In this document: positions 7,677-17,056 of the stretch, one piece after another
How positions within the stretch are numbered: position 1 is the stretch's first letter
How the letters are laid out: every line of letters begins with the position of its first letter
From: Tolypothrix sp. FACHB-123
GTDB lineage: Bacteria; Cyanobacteriota; Cyanobacteriia; Cyanobacteriales; Nostocaceae
DNA: 64,000 bases
Assembly (NCBI RefSeq): GCF_014697075.1
Contig: NZ_JACJRE010000004.1
Location: forward strand, 62,001 to 126,000
Reading direction: 5' to 3'
Made by a program: the position numbers and the translations under genes
The notes under the pieces: model-generated
What the model saw: only the letters and a program-made list of their open reading frames with translations
Databases searched by the model: none
What the model was told of the DNA's origin: nothing

Positions 7677-10600
7677 CTAACCAACACAGTAGTTGTAAGG
7701 AGCTTTTTCACCTGCTCGATCAACAATTGCCCAATGTTGCTCACTATTTATTTGATCGGCAATCAGCTCAAAAATCCAGCTAGTTTCGGTAGTTTCACCT
7801 CCTTCTAGCTCATGTCCCCTCTTTGCTGAGTACAAAATAATTTTGGCATTGGGTTGATTTACATAAGAACGCAACACTTCCATCGTTGTTGCTTTATCTG
7901 CATTCGGCGGTAAACCATCATAACCACCTGGATTGCCTAGCATTAAACTTAAAGGACTGCCGATATCATTCTCATCTTCAAGAAAGCTGCGGAGTGCTAG
8001 TTTTAAGGCTTCTGTAAATGTTACCTTACCACCCAAAGCAGTTTGTCTAATAATGGCACTGGGGCTAGCTTCAACAACTAATTGGGGTACGCCTAATTCA
8101 GCTTTAATACCGGCGATACTGTTAGTACCATAAGCCCAGGTAGAAACATTATTACCCTGAGCATCAAAAAGTTTGCCTTCATCCCCTGAATCTTTCCAAA
8201 GAGCTGTCGAACTACCAAAACTGAAACCACCTGATTCTGGGTGAACCTGATTGCTATAGACACGGAAACTCTTACCGGGCTGTAACAAAGTCCCTTTGCT
8301 AAAAGTGAACACTTGCTTATTGCTACCAGCAGAAGTGACTCGCCAACCTGACAAATCTGCTGGTGTAGTTCCTTTGTTGGTAATCTCGATATATTCGTCG
8401 TCTTGAGTTCGCTTAATCTTGCCTTTGTACAAAATCTGGGAAATGAATACATCACCTGTAGCCACAGCGGTTGGTTCTGGTTCTGTTTCTGTGTCCGCAG
8501 TTGGTGTTTGTGGTTGTGGTTGAGACGGAGTAGAGATTACCTGAACAGGTCGGCTATAAACCCCTAAACGAATTAATAAATCTTGCGGGCCGCCATGAGC
8601 ACCGAAAAAGCCGATAATTTCATGACCCTCAGGCGCTTCTAAAACAAAGGGTTCGACTTCTTGCTTACCACTTCCGCCACCAAATACTTCAGACTTGACT
8701 CCTTTTTGGGTTTCAAACTGAAGAGTAATAATTTCTTCTTTGGGATACCCTGGTGCTTGTCTCCCCCAGCTACCCGTAATTTTAGTAATGTAATCTCCAG
8801 GTGCTAAGGATACTTGCACCTTGTTACCTCCACCACTACCGACAGAAGTTGTGCTGTAGATTTCTGCTGGACTAGAAGCGACATCTTCATATTCAACCTG
8901 GAGTGTACCAATAGCCCAAGCTACCATCATGGATACAGTTTTGATTCGCGATTTAGGAGAGTTATTTTTGGGCAGAAATTCAAAATCTTTGGCTGCGATT
9001 GAGCCGCCTTTTGGCCCTTGTTTTACCAGCGCTGCTTCTGCGTTCCCATTAGATATGACTTCTAGCATCCACTCGTTACCGATACCTGTGTGCCAAGTGG
9101 TGACACCCTGTGCTGTATCAGGACGATGTAAATAATCTCCTTTCCAAGATTTCAGCTTAATTTTGTTGTCGCCAATGAACTCGACAATCCACTCATTACC
9201 GATACCTGTATTCCAGGTGGTGACACCTTGTGCTGTGTCAGGACGATGTAGATAATCTCCTTTCCAGGACTTGAGTTTAATTTTGTTGTCGCCAATTAAT
9301 TCTACAATCCACTCATTACCAATACCTGTATTCCAGCTAGTGACATCTTGTGCTGTGTCAGGGCGATGTAAATAATCTCCCTTCCAAGATTTCAGCTTGA
9401 TTCTGCTATTCGTGAGTAGATTTATTGGTTGAGACGGTTTGATAGGGATTAGCTGTTGTTGCCAAGTGGCACTATGAATTGTACCGTTTTGACCGCAACC
9501 AGTTTTGTCAATAACTGTAGTACCAAAACCTTCATTTAAAGGCCAATAACCAACTAGACTAACTTCATTTCCTATGAGTCGGCTATGCATTTGCTGTTGA
9601 ATTTGTTCTTGGCTGCGAGCAATATTCCAGACCCTAACTTCGGACATTTGACCATCAAAGTAACCATCATTTGACCAGTTACTTTTACCGATGTAGTTTT
9701 GTGTCCGGTTAATTGTCTCTGGAAGTTGTAGCTGTCCACTTTGGATTAATTGACCATTTTTGTAAAGTTTGCCAACCCCAGACTTATCAATAGTTGCAGC
9801 TAAGTGCATCCATTTCCCGGTTTCTAGCACTTCAGCGCTGGTCACTCGTTTTTCTCCAGCACTAGTTTTGACATCAATTGCTATTTGTTTGGTTGTGCCG
9901 GGATTAGCAAAAACAATATTATTTTTTCCGGCTCCATTGCCAAAATCAATGATTCTCGACCAATGTTTAAAGCTGTTGTATCGTACCCATGCTTCTACTG
10001 TAAATCCCTGAGAATAATCGATGTTTGTCCCTGGTAAAGAAACATAATCATCCTGACCATCAAAGTTGAGGATATGTTGCCGCAGTGCCGCAGGAAAATC
10101 ATAAATGTCTTTGATATTTGCCTCAGACAATGGGCGATTATAAATCCGCACATCATCAATAACACCTTTGAAAAACTCAGTATTTGAGCCGTGTGCAGCA
10201 CCAATTCGTAGTGTTAAGGAATTAGTTTTGATGGCTTCACTATTATGTTTTCCGGTACCATCAAGACGACCATCTAAATAAAATGTTGATACACCTTTAG
10301 AGAAAACTACGGCTACATGATGCCATTCATTTAAAGAAAATACAGTACTAGCAGAAACATTTTGCTGCCCTCCAGTGAGACGCAATTTTCTGCCAGTGCT
10401 GCCGTCATAGGTGTCGAAATTATAACCATCGTTCACACCAGCCGTTGTTTTATCAACCAGTCTGTATCCTCTTGATGTGTTGTCTTCTGCTTGTTTAATC
10501 CACAGAGAAATAGTGAAATTTTCAGTTAGGTTTAGTAGATCATTATGGGCAATTTCAATATAGTCATCAATCCCATCAAATTGATAAGCATTGTTAGGAT

Positions 10601-10808
10601 TACCAAATCTATCGCTGGTGAGTGTAGCGCCGTAAACAGTTCCATGTAAGCTATGACCGCTGGTATCCTGTGCATTACCATTAAATGGATAATGAGCAAT
10701 TAATCCTTGTTTGAGTAGTTCTCCTGCAAGTTGTTGAAACTCTGCATTACTCAATACCCATTCATCAGATTTACCTAGGATTTTGCTCTGATTTTCAGCT
10801 GCTTGCAT
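7677..10808 (-). CDS. Multidomain LamG / repeat / jacalin-like / lamin-tail protein
   Basis: 1043 residues, probably a carbohydrate- or surface-binding protein. Order: a short helical start; LamG (concanavalin-like) domain about 35-230 (GLIAHYPFNGNAQDTSG, FDGIDDYIEI); a second LamG about 245-440 (LNFDGQDDYVSLPG, VGYWPLNEGFG); three near-identical 40-residue units at about 463-585 built on IKLKSWKGDYLHRPDTAQ and NTGIGNEW, resembling one beta-trefoil; a jacalin-like lectin domain about 615-765 (GDYITKITGSWG, GFFGAHGG); a lamin-tail domain about 785-900 (EYIEITNKGTTPADLSGWRV); and an unrecognised end of about 140 residues. No signal peptide or sorting tag is visible. Domain calls come from motifs and are of unequal strength; biological role unknown. 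Confidence 0.82.
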   Translation of the reverse strand: MQAAENQSKILGKSDEWVLSNAEFQQLAGELLKQGLIAHYPFNGNAQDTSGHSLHGTVYGATLTSDRFGNPNNAYQFDGIDDYIEIAHNDLLNLTENFTISLWIKQAEDNTSRGYRLVDKTTAGVNDGYNFDTYDGSTGRKLRLTGGQQNVSASTVFSLNEWHHVAVVFSKGVSTFYLDGRLDGTGKHNSEAIKTNSLTLRIGAAHGSNTEFFKGVIDDVRIYNRPLSEANIKDIYDFPAALRQHILNFDGQDDYVSLPGTNIDYSQGFTVEAWVRYNSFKHWSRIIDFGNGAGKNNIVFANPGTTKQIAIDVKTSAGEKRVTSAEVLETGKWMHLAATIDKSGVGKLYKNGQLIQSGQLQLPETINRTQNYIGKSNWSNDGYFDGQMSEVRVWNIARSQEQIQQQMHSRLIGNEVSLVGYWPLNEGFGTTVIDKTGCGQNGTIHSATWQQQLIPIKPSQPINLLTNSRIKLKSWKGDYLHRPDTAQDVTSWNTGIGNEWIVELIGDNKIKLKSWKGDYLHRPDTAQGVTTWNTGIGNEWIVEFIGDNKIKLKSWKGDYLHRPDTAQGVTTWHTGIGNEWMLEVISNGNAEAALVKQGPKGGSIAAKDFEFLPKNNSPKSRIKTVSMMVAWAIGTLQVEYEDVASSPAEIYSTTSVGSGGGNKVQVSLAPGDYITKITGSWGRQAPGYPKEEIITLQFETQKGVKSEVFGGGSGKQEVEPFVLEAPEGHEIIGFFGAHGGPQDLLIRLGVYSRPVQVISTPSQPQPQTPTADTETEPEPTAVATGDVFISQILYKGKIKRTQDDEYIEITNKGTTPADLSGWRVTSAGSNKQVFTFSKGTLLQPGKSFRVYSNQVHPESGGFSFGSSTALWKDSGDEGKLFDAQGNNVSTWAYGTNSIAGIKAELGVPQLVVEASPSAIIRQTALGGKVTFTEALKLALRSFLEDENDIGSPLSLMLGNPGGYDGLPPNADKATTMEVLRSYVNQPNAKIILYSAKRGHELEGGETTETSWIFELIADQINSEQHWAIVDRAGEKAPYNYCVG
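9050..9412 (-). repeat. Three 120-bp tandem repeats inside the LamG gene
   Basis: The same block starting near 9067, 9187 and 9307 (ATCCACTCGTTACC / ATCCACTCATTACC) recurs with an exact 120-bp period. Each codes for one 40-residue copy (IKLKSWKGDYLHRPDTAQ...). The DNA is nearly as conserved as the protein, which suggests recent duplication or gene conversion. Confidence 0.85.
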
Positions 10809-11238
10809 ATTATTTCTCTGATTTGTTGAGTTGAATAACCTATTGAGAATCAGTTATTGTTGCGATATTTTTGACAGTCTGACTCTCAAATATTAGTGAA
10901 AACTTATAGATTGCAATTTTCACTTACACGAGTTTATGCGCTGAATCATAAATATGTTTCAGTAAAATTACTGAGGATATCAATTTTTAGAAAAACTTAA
11001 TATCACAAGGTTTTTAGCTGACTTAATCAAATTAAAAGCCTAAAATGAGAACAAAAATCATACAATAAATTTACTTGTATTTATACTGAGTTAAAATTTC
11101 TATACAATCAAAGTTAGTTAATCAAAGCTCGGTAAGTTAAAACAGCGATCGCTTTTGTTGTTGGAGATGTTGCGGCTAGTTTGTTTCACCATAGAAATAG
11201 GCCGCTTTCCAAAATTGTTACCTTAATCTCATCTCAAT
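10809..11238. other. Divergent intergenic, 430 bp
   Basis: AT-rich spacer between the diverging LamG gene and the isochorismatase gene; should contain both promoters. One HIP1 site near 11145. No gene or clear operator recognised. Confidence 0.5.
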
Positions 11239-12279
11239 ATGAATACTCAAACCACCAGCCTACTCCCAATTCCGCCACACTTTCACCCCGATAAAGTAGG
11301 CGAAGTTTGGCGTGTACCCTACCAAGAAATTGCAGCCCAAGCTGAAGTATGGGCAAAACAACATCAAATTTCCCCAGCATCTGTTGATAATCACCGGATT
11401 TGTTTACTTTTAATAGATGTTCAAAATACTTTTTGTATCCCTGAATTTGAATTATTTGTAGGTGGTGAATCCGGTAAAGGTGCAGTAGAAGATAATCGGC
11501 GTTTGTGTGAATTTATTTATCGGCATTTAGGGGTAATTACAACAATTACACCAACGATGGATACGCACACAGCAATGCAAATTTTTCATCCAATTTTCTG
11601 GATAAATTCATCTGGCGAACATCCAATAGCAGCAGCGACAAGTATTACCCCAAAAGATATAGAACAAGGTATTTGGCAAGTTAACCCCGCAGTTGCTAAC
11701 AGTATTACTCGCGGCGATTATGAATTATTAGCAAAACATGCTTATCACTATGTTAAACAGCTTAGTCAAGATGGTAAATATCCCCTGACTGTGTGGCCTT
11801 ATCATTCTATATTAGGGGGTATTGGTCATGCTTTAGTCTCCGCAGTAGAGGAAGCAATTTTCTTTCATTGTATTGCCCGTCAAAGTCAAACTCAATTTGA
11901 AATTAAGGGCGATAATCCCTTAACAGAAAATTATTCGATCTTACGTCCAGAAGTATTAATAGGTTTTGATAAAAATCCGCTGGCTCACAAAAATACAGCT
12001 TTAATTCAGCAACTGTTAGAGTTTGACGCTGTCATTATTGGTGGACAAGCTAAAAGTCATTGTGTTGCCTGGACAATTGACGATCTATTAACAGAAATTC
12101 AACAAGTAGATGTTAACTTAACTAAAAAAGTTTATCTGTTAGAAGATTGTACTTCTCCTGTGGTTGTTCCTGGGGTTATTGACTACACAGAAAAAGCTGA
12201 TGCAGCCTTTAATCGGTTTGCCGCAGCCGGAATGCATGTTGTCAAATCTACCGAAGTTATGCAATTAATTCTGAATTAA
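11239..12279 (+). CDS. Isochorismatase-like cysteine hydrolase
   Basis: 346 residues. Isochorismatase/nicotinamidase fold: [12 protein letters not shown] at about 55-66 supplies the conserved Asp (D60), and [15 protein letters not shown] near 268-282 carries the nucleophilic Cys (about 275) after the usual cis-peptide. The protein is longer than a typical nicotinamidase (about 200), with an N-terminal extension of about 50 residues and a long middle ([19 protein letters not shown]). Long cyanobacterial members like this are usually left unnamed; nicotinamide deamidation is possible but not shown. Followed by a hairpin and a MITE, so it is likely transcribed alone. Confidence 0.82.
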   Translation: MNTQTTSLLPIPPHFHPDKVGEVWRVPYQEIAAQAEVWAKQHQISPASVDNHRICLLLIDVQNTFCIPEFELFVGGESGKGAVEDNRRLCEFIYRHLGVITTITPTMDTHTAMQIFHPIFWINSSGEHPIAAATSITPKDIEQGIWQVNPAVANSITRGDYELLAKHAYHYVKQLSQDGKYPLTVWPYHSILGGIGHALVSAVEEAIFFHCIARQSQTQFEIKGDNPLTENYSILRPEVLIGFDKNPLAHKNTALIQQLLEFDAVIIGGQAKSHCVAWTIDDLLTEIQQVDVNLTKKVYLLEDCTSPVVVPGVIDYTEKADAAFNRFAAAGMHVVKSTEVMQLILN

Positions 12280-12356
12280 ATTAGTTAGATATTTATCTAT
12301 GAATTAAGAGTTAGTAATAACTTTTAATTCTGTCTTTAATAGATAAATTATCTTGC

Positions 12357-12379
12357 AGGACACAACATTGTTGTGTCCC
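12357..12379 (+). terminator. Palindromic hairpin after the isochorismatase gene
   Basis: AGGACACAACA / TGTTGTGTCCC around 12368: a 10-bp near-perfect palindrome about 80 bp past the stop. Similar GGGACACA...TGTGTCCC palindromes recur at 55910-55931, so this is a dispersed palindromic repeat that may act as terminator. Confidence 0.55.
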
Positions 12380-12386
12380 TATAACT

Positions 12387-12522
12387 CAATACGGTTCAGT
12401 TAAGGATAATTGTAGGTTGGGTTGAACGAAGTGAAACCCAACAAACTCCTGGAAATGTTGGGTTTCGTTCCTCAACCCAACCTACGCAGCTTAATATTTT
12501 TGGCGCTAACTGAACTGTATTG
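12387..12522. mobile_element. 136-bp MITE with terminal inverted repeats and target duplication
   Basis: Left end CAATACGGTTCAGTTA (12387-12402) and right end TAACTGAACTGTATTG (12507-12522) are inverted repeats matching at 15 of 16 positions. The 10-bp direct repeat CCCTATAACT lies immediately outside each end (12377-12386 and 12523-12532; the next base, C, also matches), as a target duplication would. The interior is a large inverted repeat (GTAGGTTGGGTTGAACGAAG ... CGTTCCTCAACCCAACCTAC). No coding capacity, so it would need a transposase in trans. Confidence 0.85.
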
Positions 12523-12565
12523 CCCTATAACTCTGTCGCAATTTTATTACAAATTGATATAAATC

Positions 12566-13444
12566 TTATTTCTTTAAATAAGCTTTTGGATCTTGAGCCA
12601 CCCAACCAACAGATGAACTAGATCGCATTTCAAAATGTAGGTGAGGTTGTTTTGCGGTAGGTTGTCCAGTAGTACCAACGCTTCCTAACAAGTCTCCTTT
12701 GTTGACTTGCTGACCAGCAGTTACCTTGATACTGTCGAGATGGGCGTAACGGCTTTGGAGTCCGCCACTATGATTGATGATGACTAACTTGCCATAACTA
12801 CCCTGTTCGCGGGCAAAGGCGACGGTTCCAGGTGCGATCGCTTGCACGGGTGTACCTACAGCTGCAAACAAGTCTATCCCACTATGGAAAAAGACTTCAC
12901 CAGAATTAGGATTAATTTGCCAGCCATAAGGTAACGCCACAGTAGTAACGGCTGGTAAAGGATAGCCACTGATTTGGCTAGGCTGCTGATTCGATGGGGG
13001 AGGAGTAGTGAGAACGCGATTTGAGGAACCATTTACCCCAGGAACAAAGACAATTGTAGGATTTTGTTGACAACCATTAATTTCAAACATGGCGTCAGCA
13101 CGAACTTTATACTTAGCTGCTACCTGTCGCCAAGTTTGACCTTGAGGCACTTCTACAACAATTCCATTGTATGGAGCAATCTGAAGTTCGCTACCAACAG
13201 TTACAGTGCCGTTTTTCACATTAGGATTCATACTGATAATAGTTGCCGGATTGAGATTATAGCGTTGGGCTATACTCTCTAGCGTTTCGCCACGAGCAAC
13301 TACATGGCGCTGGAACCGAGATAGGGCAGGAGTCGGGCAACTCTCTACACCAGCCTTAGCACTTTGCCCGCCTGAGAGTATAAATCCTAGCCCCAAAGTG
13401 CTGATTAAACCACAGATAAACACTAGACGGTAGGGACGAGTCAT
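12566..13444 (-). CDS. LysM and M23 peptidoglycan endopeptidase
   Basis: 292 residues from the ATG at 13444 (MTRPYRLVF); an upstream ATG at 13468 is less convincing. A signal peptide ends near AKAG. Two LysM peptidoglycan-binding modules follow: the first clear (HVVARGETLESIAQRYNLNP), the second weaker (VEVPQGQTWRQVAAKYKV). The C-terminal M23/LytM zinc peptidase has HSGIDLFAAVGTPV, SRYAHLDSI and QPHLHFEM, which contain the metal- and acid/base residues. It would cut peptide crosslinks in the wall. Intact catalytic motifs argue for an active enzyme, unlike EnvC/NlpD-type activators. Monocistronic; diverges from the Deg protease gene. Confidence 0.93.
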   Translation of the reverse strand: MTRPYRLVFICGLISTLGLGFILSGGQSAKAGVESCPTPALSRFQRHVVARGETLESIAQRYNLNPATIISMNPNVKNGTVTVGSELQIAPYNGIVVEVPQGQTWRQVAAKYKVRADAMFEINGCQQNPTIVFVPGVNGSSNRVLTTPPPSNQQPSQISGYPLPAVTTVALPYGWQINPNSGEVFFHSGIDLFAAVGTPVQAIAPGTVAFAREQGSYGKLVIINHSGGLQSRYAHLDSIKVTAGQQVNKGDLLGSVGTTGQPTAKQPHLHFEMRSSSSVGWVAQDPKAYLKK

Positions 13445-13683
13445 GTATACCAGGAAAGAGAGGGTCAATTTTAAATTTTAAATTAGGTACTGGGGAGTAG
13501 AAGTGGATAGGGGGCTAGTAGTTCCCCATAACTTTGATGAAGGGCGATCGCGAGAAATTAAAATTACTTAATATCTACCGAGTCTTTCTTTACTGTTGTT
13601 TCAAGTTGATCTGTCCACTTGCTGTCTGCTTGACTAAACTTAGAAATTAGCAACTGCATTGCTGTCCTGAGAGTGAAATTATT

Positions 13684-14892
13684 ATGAAGTTATCCGTAAA
13701 GCAACTGGCTGTCTATATATCTTTACTGTTAATTGGTGGTGGTGCAGGTTTGTTAGGTAGTCGTTATTTCCTGCCAAAACGTTACTCTTTTCAGGAATTA
13801 AAAAATGTTACAGCAGCTTTACCTCCAGAATCCGTAGCACCTAGTCCGGTTACAGGGTCAATAGGCGCGACTGGGGGCGATAATGTGAATTTTATTGCTA
13901 CGGCTGTGCAAAAAGTCGGCCCGGCTGTGGTGCGAATTAATGCTACCCGTAAAGTCGCCAATCCGATTTCTGATGCTTTAAAAAATCCGCTACTACGGCG
14001 ATTTTTTGGTGAAGATGAGCAACCAATGCCAGAAGAACGAATTGAACGCGGTACGGGGTCAGGATTTATCTTAAGTGCTAACGGCGAATTATTAACTAAT
14101 GCTCACGTAGTGGCTGATACAGACACAGTACAAGTTACCCTCAAGGATGGTCGGACATTTGAGGGTAAGGTTTTAGGGGTTGATCCGGTAACTGATGTGG
14201 CTGTGGTGAAAATTCCTGCGAGTAAATTACCTACTGTCAAGCTAGGGACTTCGCAAAACTTGATTCCCGGTCAGTGGGCGATCGCAATTGGTAATCCTTT
14301 GGGTTTAGATAATACTGTGACAATTGGCATTATCAGCGCTACCGATCGCACTAGCGCTCAAGTTGGCGTTCCCGAAAAGCGAGTTAGCTTTATTCAAACT
14401 GACGCAGCAATTAACCCTGGTAACTCTGGCGGCCCTTTGCTCAACGCCCAAGGAGAGGTGATTGGTGTTAATACTGCGATTCGGGCTGATGCTCAAGGTC
14501 TTGGTTTTGCTATTCCCATTGAAACTGCTGCAAGGATTGCGAATGAACTTTTTACCAAAGGGCGTGTCGAACATCCTTTTTTGGGCGTGGAAATGACCGA
14601 TTTAACTCCCACGAAAAAGCAGCAGATTAATCAAGAAAATCAGCTTAATATCCAGCAAGATGCTGGTGTTGTCATTAAAGGTACCCTAGACGATTCCCCT
14701 GCCAAACAAGCAGGACTACTTCCTGGCGACGTAATTCAAAAAATTAACGGCAAGCCAGTTAAAACCTCGGCCCAAGTGCAGAGGCTAGTCGAGTCGAGTT
14801 CCGTGGGCGACATCCTAGAAATCGAAGTCAACCGCAACGGCAAAACCCAAACATTCAAAGTGCAATCAGGGGCTTATCCTCAGAAAAAGTAA
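13684..14892 (+). CDS. Deg/HtrA-family serine protease (HhoA/HhoB/HtrA)
   Basis: 402 residues. N-terminal hydrophobic segment (LAVYISLLLIGGGAGLLG) as signal or anchor, then a trypsin-like domain with the triad His141 (TNAHVVAD), Asp171 (VTDVAVVKI) and Ser248 (NPGNSGGPLL), then one PDZ domain (about 295-395; LLPGDVIQKINGKPV). Cyanobacteria carry three paralogues, HhoA, HhoB and HtrA, that degrade damaged exported proteins under heat and light stress. I cannot say which this is from sequence alone. Convergent with the DUF760 gene, the two sharing the repeat hairpin at 14928-14976. Confidence 0.93.
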   Translation: MKLSVKQLAVYISLLLIGGGAGLLGSRYFLPKRYSFQELKNVTAALPPESVAPSPVTGSIGATGGDNVNFIATAVQKVGPAVVRINATRKVANPISDALKNPLLRRFFGEDEQPMPEERIERGTGSGFILSANGELLTNAHVVADTDTVQVTLKDGRTFEGKVLGVDPVTDVAVVKIPASKLPTVKLGTSQNLIPGQWAIAIGNPLGLDNTVTIGIISATDRTSAQVGVPEKRVSFIQTDAAINPGNSGGPLLNAQGEVIGVNTAIRADAQGLGFAIPIETAARIANELFTKGRVEHPFLGVEMTDLTPTKKQQINQENQLNIQQDAGVVIKGTLDDSPAKQAGLLPGDVIQKINGKPVKTSAQVQRLVESSSVGDILEIEVNRNGKTQTFKVQSGAYPQKK

Positions 14893-14927
14893 CTAGGAGG
14901 ATGTGAGAGGACAAGAGAGACACAATG

Positions 14928-14976
14928 TTGACAGTTAACAGTTAACAGTTAACTGTTGACAACTAACAACTGACTC
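14928..14976. repeat. AGTTAAC heptad repeats with dyad symmetry
   Basis: Four tandem or near-tandem heptads (ACAGTTAACAGTTAACAGTT) run into their mirror image (AACTGTTGACAACT), giving a long hairpin between two convergent stops at 14892 and 14981. It is a short tandem repeat of the heterocystous-cyanobacterial type and probably works as a shared terminator. Confidence 0.6.
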
Positions 14977-14980
14977 TTGT

Positions 14981-15325
14981 CTATTGATTAGACAAATGAT
15001 CTAACTGCATCCTCTGTTCCATCTGGCGTAGGAAATAGCCTGTCATCATTGCTGATGCTAAAAGACCCGCTAGGTTTTCCCGATCAGTTGTGATTTGCAC
15101 GTTGAAATTTTCTGGGGGTAGCATTCCCACGAGTCCTTGGACGTTTTGCGAAATAATTTGCTTAATTTCGGGGCTTACGGACTGGGCAACGCGAGCTAAA
15201 ACTTCAGGCGACTGATGCTGTAGGTATTTCAGCAGCTGATTGGGATTTTCCTCAAAGTAGTCGTTTAGAAGCTGATTGGCTTGTTCCTCAGAGTTGTCAT
15301 TAAGAAAGTCAGGATTAAACTCCAT
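14981..15325 (-). CDS. DUF760 protein
   Basis: 114 residues. Matches the cyanobacterial/plastid DUF760 family: NQLLKYLQHQSPEVLARVAQ, then GLVGMLPPENFNVQITTDRENLAGLLASAMMTGYFLRQMEQRM, which are the family hallmarks. Mostly helical, no signal peptide or membrane segment. Function is not established; plant members are reported in plastids. Downstream, in the reverse direction, lies the repeat hairpin at 14928-14976; upstream is a 200-bp gap to scpB, so co-transcription is possible but unproven. Confidence 0.82.
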   Translation of the reverse strand: MEFNPDFLNDNSEEQANQLLNDYFEENPNQLLKYLQHQSPEVLARVAQSVSPEIKQIISQNVQGLVGMLPPENFNVQITTDRENLAGLLASAMMTGYFLRQMEQRMQLDHLSNQ

Positions 15326-15532
15326 TGGCAGTGTTTTGTAGCTTAGTTGCTGATTCTACTCTAAACCATAGTACAAGGGTAGTGCATTCCCCACGGGTAT
15401 AAGCCCTCAGCTCTATCTTGGGGTAGGCTGAATTGGGCAGAGGAGCAGGGAGCAGGGGGAAAAAATTCAAAACTCAAAATCTCAGAAATGCCCAATGCCC
15501 AATGTCAAAAATATACCTCACAACCACACAAA

Positions 15533-16075
15533 TTATTCTGCTACTGCCTCGGCTTCCAGTTCTAAATTTAGCTCTAATTGTTGTTCTTTTTGATTTGTGG
15601 CTAATATTTGAGGCAGTTGCTCGATTTGAAAATACTGATGAAATTTCGGCGTGACTTGTAACGAATAAGACCGAGAATCGCTGTCTCGGCGTTTTTTGAC
15701 AAAACCAAGTTCCACTAGTTCGGGAACGTGTTGATATACTCCTGAACCACGCAGGTTAATTAAGTCGCTTTGCAGTATGGGGCTATTAAGGGCGATCGCG
15801 GCTAAAGTCCGCAATGCACCTAAGCCCAATTCTACAGGGATGAGAGTTTGTACTAAATCGTGAAAATCAGACCGCAATTGCAAACTATAACCATTTGCTG
15901 TCTCTACGACTTCTAAAGCGCTATCGCGGCGGGCATATTCGTCCATCAGTTCAATTATGCCTTCCTCGACTGTAGCGCGATCGCACGCGGCATACTCGGC
16001 GATTTCACCGAGCGACAAGGGCTTACCCTTCAAATAGAGAATTGCTTCTATCTTAGTCGCTGTGGCTGTAGTCAT
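15533..16075 (-). CDS. scpB: Segregation and condensation protein B
   Basis: 180 residues from the ATG at 16075 (MTTATATKIEAILYLKGKPL); the longer frame to 16096 starts inside a heptad repeat and is less likely. ScpB forms dimers of paired winged-helix domains that bind the ScpA kleisin and so regulate SMC condensin in chromosome segregation. Recognised by IEAILYLKGKPLSLGEIAEY, GLGALRTLAAIALNSPILQSDL and RGSGVYQHVPELVELGFV. The C-terminus (LEAEAVAE) is short and acidic. scpA and smc are not in the window. Confidence 0.93.
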   Translation of the reverse strand: MTTATATKIEAILYLKGKPLSLGEIAEYAACDRATVEEGIIELMDEYARRDSALEVVETANGYSLQLRSDFHDLVQTLIPVELGLGALRTLAAIALNSPILQSDLINLRGSGVYQHVPELVELGFVKKRRDSDSRSYSLQVTPKFHQYFQIEQLPQILATNQKEQQLELNLELEAEAVAE

Positions 16076-16084
16076 TAGTCCAGA

Positions 16085-16113
16085 GTCAATAGTCAATAGT
16101 CAATAGTCAATAG
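16085..16113. repeat. GTCAATA heptad tandem repeat
   Basis: Four copies of GTCAATA in tandem just upstream of scpB. The same heptad recurs at 20483-20510. Confidence 0.8.
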
Positions 16114-16182
16114 CAACTGACAAGTGACCAAAGAGGAGTTAGAAGTTTGAGGGATTATATCATTGACAATATGATTTGACAA

Positions 16183-16268
16183 GGGCATAGGGCATAGGGC
16201 ATTGAAACAATTTTGGATTTTGGATTTTAGATTTGGAATCCAAAATCGCAAATCTAAAATCTAAAATT
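16183..16268. repeat. GGGCATA repeats and ATTTTAG-type inverted repeats
   Basis: Three GGGCATAG/GGGCATT heptads (16183-16204), then TTTTGGATTTTGGATTTTAG mirrored by AAATCTAAAATCTAAAAT (ending near 16268). A non-coding hairpin between scpB and the end of ispD, possibly the ispD terminator. Confidence 0.6.
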
Positions 16269-16306
16269 CCTTGTCCCCCTTGTCTTCCTTCCCTAGCCCC
16301 TAGCCC

Positions 16307-16999
16307 CTAGTCTCTGCTTTTGAGAATAAATTCTGCGATCGCTAAATCTTGGGGAGTAGTCACTTTCAAATTAGTCTCCTCACCTGGGACTATTCGCACT
16401 TCCATACCACACTTTTCAAATAAAGCTGCATCGTCAGTTACTTCCCAACCTTCGCGCACGCCTTGGGCGTGGCATTCTTTTAATAACTTCACATCAAATC
16501 CTTGAGGAGTTTGTGCCGCCCATAATTGGCTGCGGTCGGGGGTACTTTGGATTATGCCACGTTCATCTACAACTTTGATAGTATCTTTGACGGGAATAGC
16601 AGCAATTAAACCCGGACAGTGGCGAATTGCTTCAGCACAGGCATTAAGTAAATCTGGTGTGGCTAGACATCTCGCGCCATCGTGAATTAAAACTTGCTCT
16701 GCGGCGGCTGGTAGCGCCTGCAAGCCATTATAAACTGACTCTTGCCTGGTATAGCCTCCTTGAATGAATTCCACGGGTTTAGTCAGCTTTAAATCAGCGA
16801 TAATTGCCCGAAAATCATCCCAATCAGTGGGTTGGGAGATAATCCCAATCCAAGTGATGCTAGTTGCCGCTTCGGCGGCTTTGAGAGTCCAAGTAATTAG
16901 CGGTTGCGATCGCACTTTGAGTAGGAGTTTATTGCGATCGCTCCCCATTCTTCGTCCTATACCCGCAGCTGGAATTAGTAAATACACAGAATTCTTCAA
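16307..16999 (-). CDS. ispD: 2-C-methyl-D-erythritol 4-phosphate cytidylyltransferase
   Basis: 230 residues, the normal family length. Third MEP-pathway enzyme; couples MEP to CTP giving CDP-ME. The nucleotide-binding signature PAAGIGRRMGSDRNKLLLKV opens the protein; later motifs are QGGYTRQESVYNGL, VLIHDGARCL, IPVKDTIKV, AAQTPQGFDV and TDDAALFE. All are intact. It diverges from the GT9 gene with 57 bp between start codons, so the two promoters must overlap or be very close. Confidence 0.96.
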   Translation of the reverse strand: MKNSVYLLIPAAGIGRRMGSDRNKLLLKVRSQPLITWTLKAAEAATSITWIGIISQPTDWDDFRAIIADLKLTKPVEFIQGGYTRQESVYNGLQALPAAAEQVLIHDGARCLATPDLLNACAEAIRHCPGLIAAIPVKDTIKVVDERGIIQSTPDRSQLWAAQTPQGFDVKLLKECHAQGVREGWEVTDDAALFEKCGMEVRIVPGEETNLKVTTPQDLAIAEFILKSRD

Positions 17000-17056
17000 T
17001 CTTTTGGCTATATATTTTCCCCTAAAATAGGGAGCGAGTAAGCGTCAATAAATATT

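Noticed and set aside
8093-8455. 120-codon frame in the LamG/jacalin gene, other reverse frame
   Set aside because: It is a shadow of the confirmed long frame and has no family resemblance.
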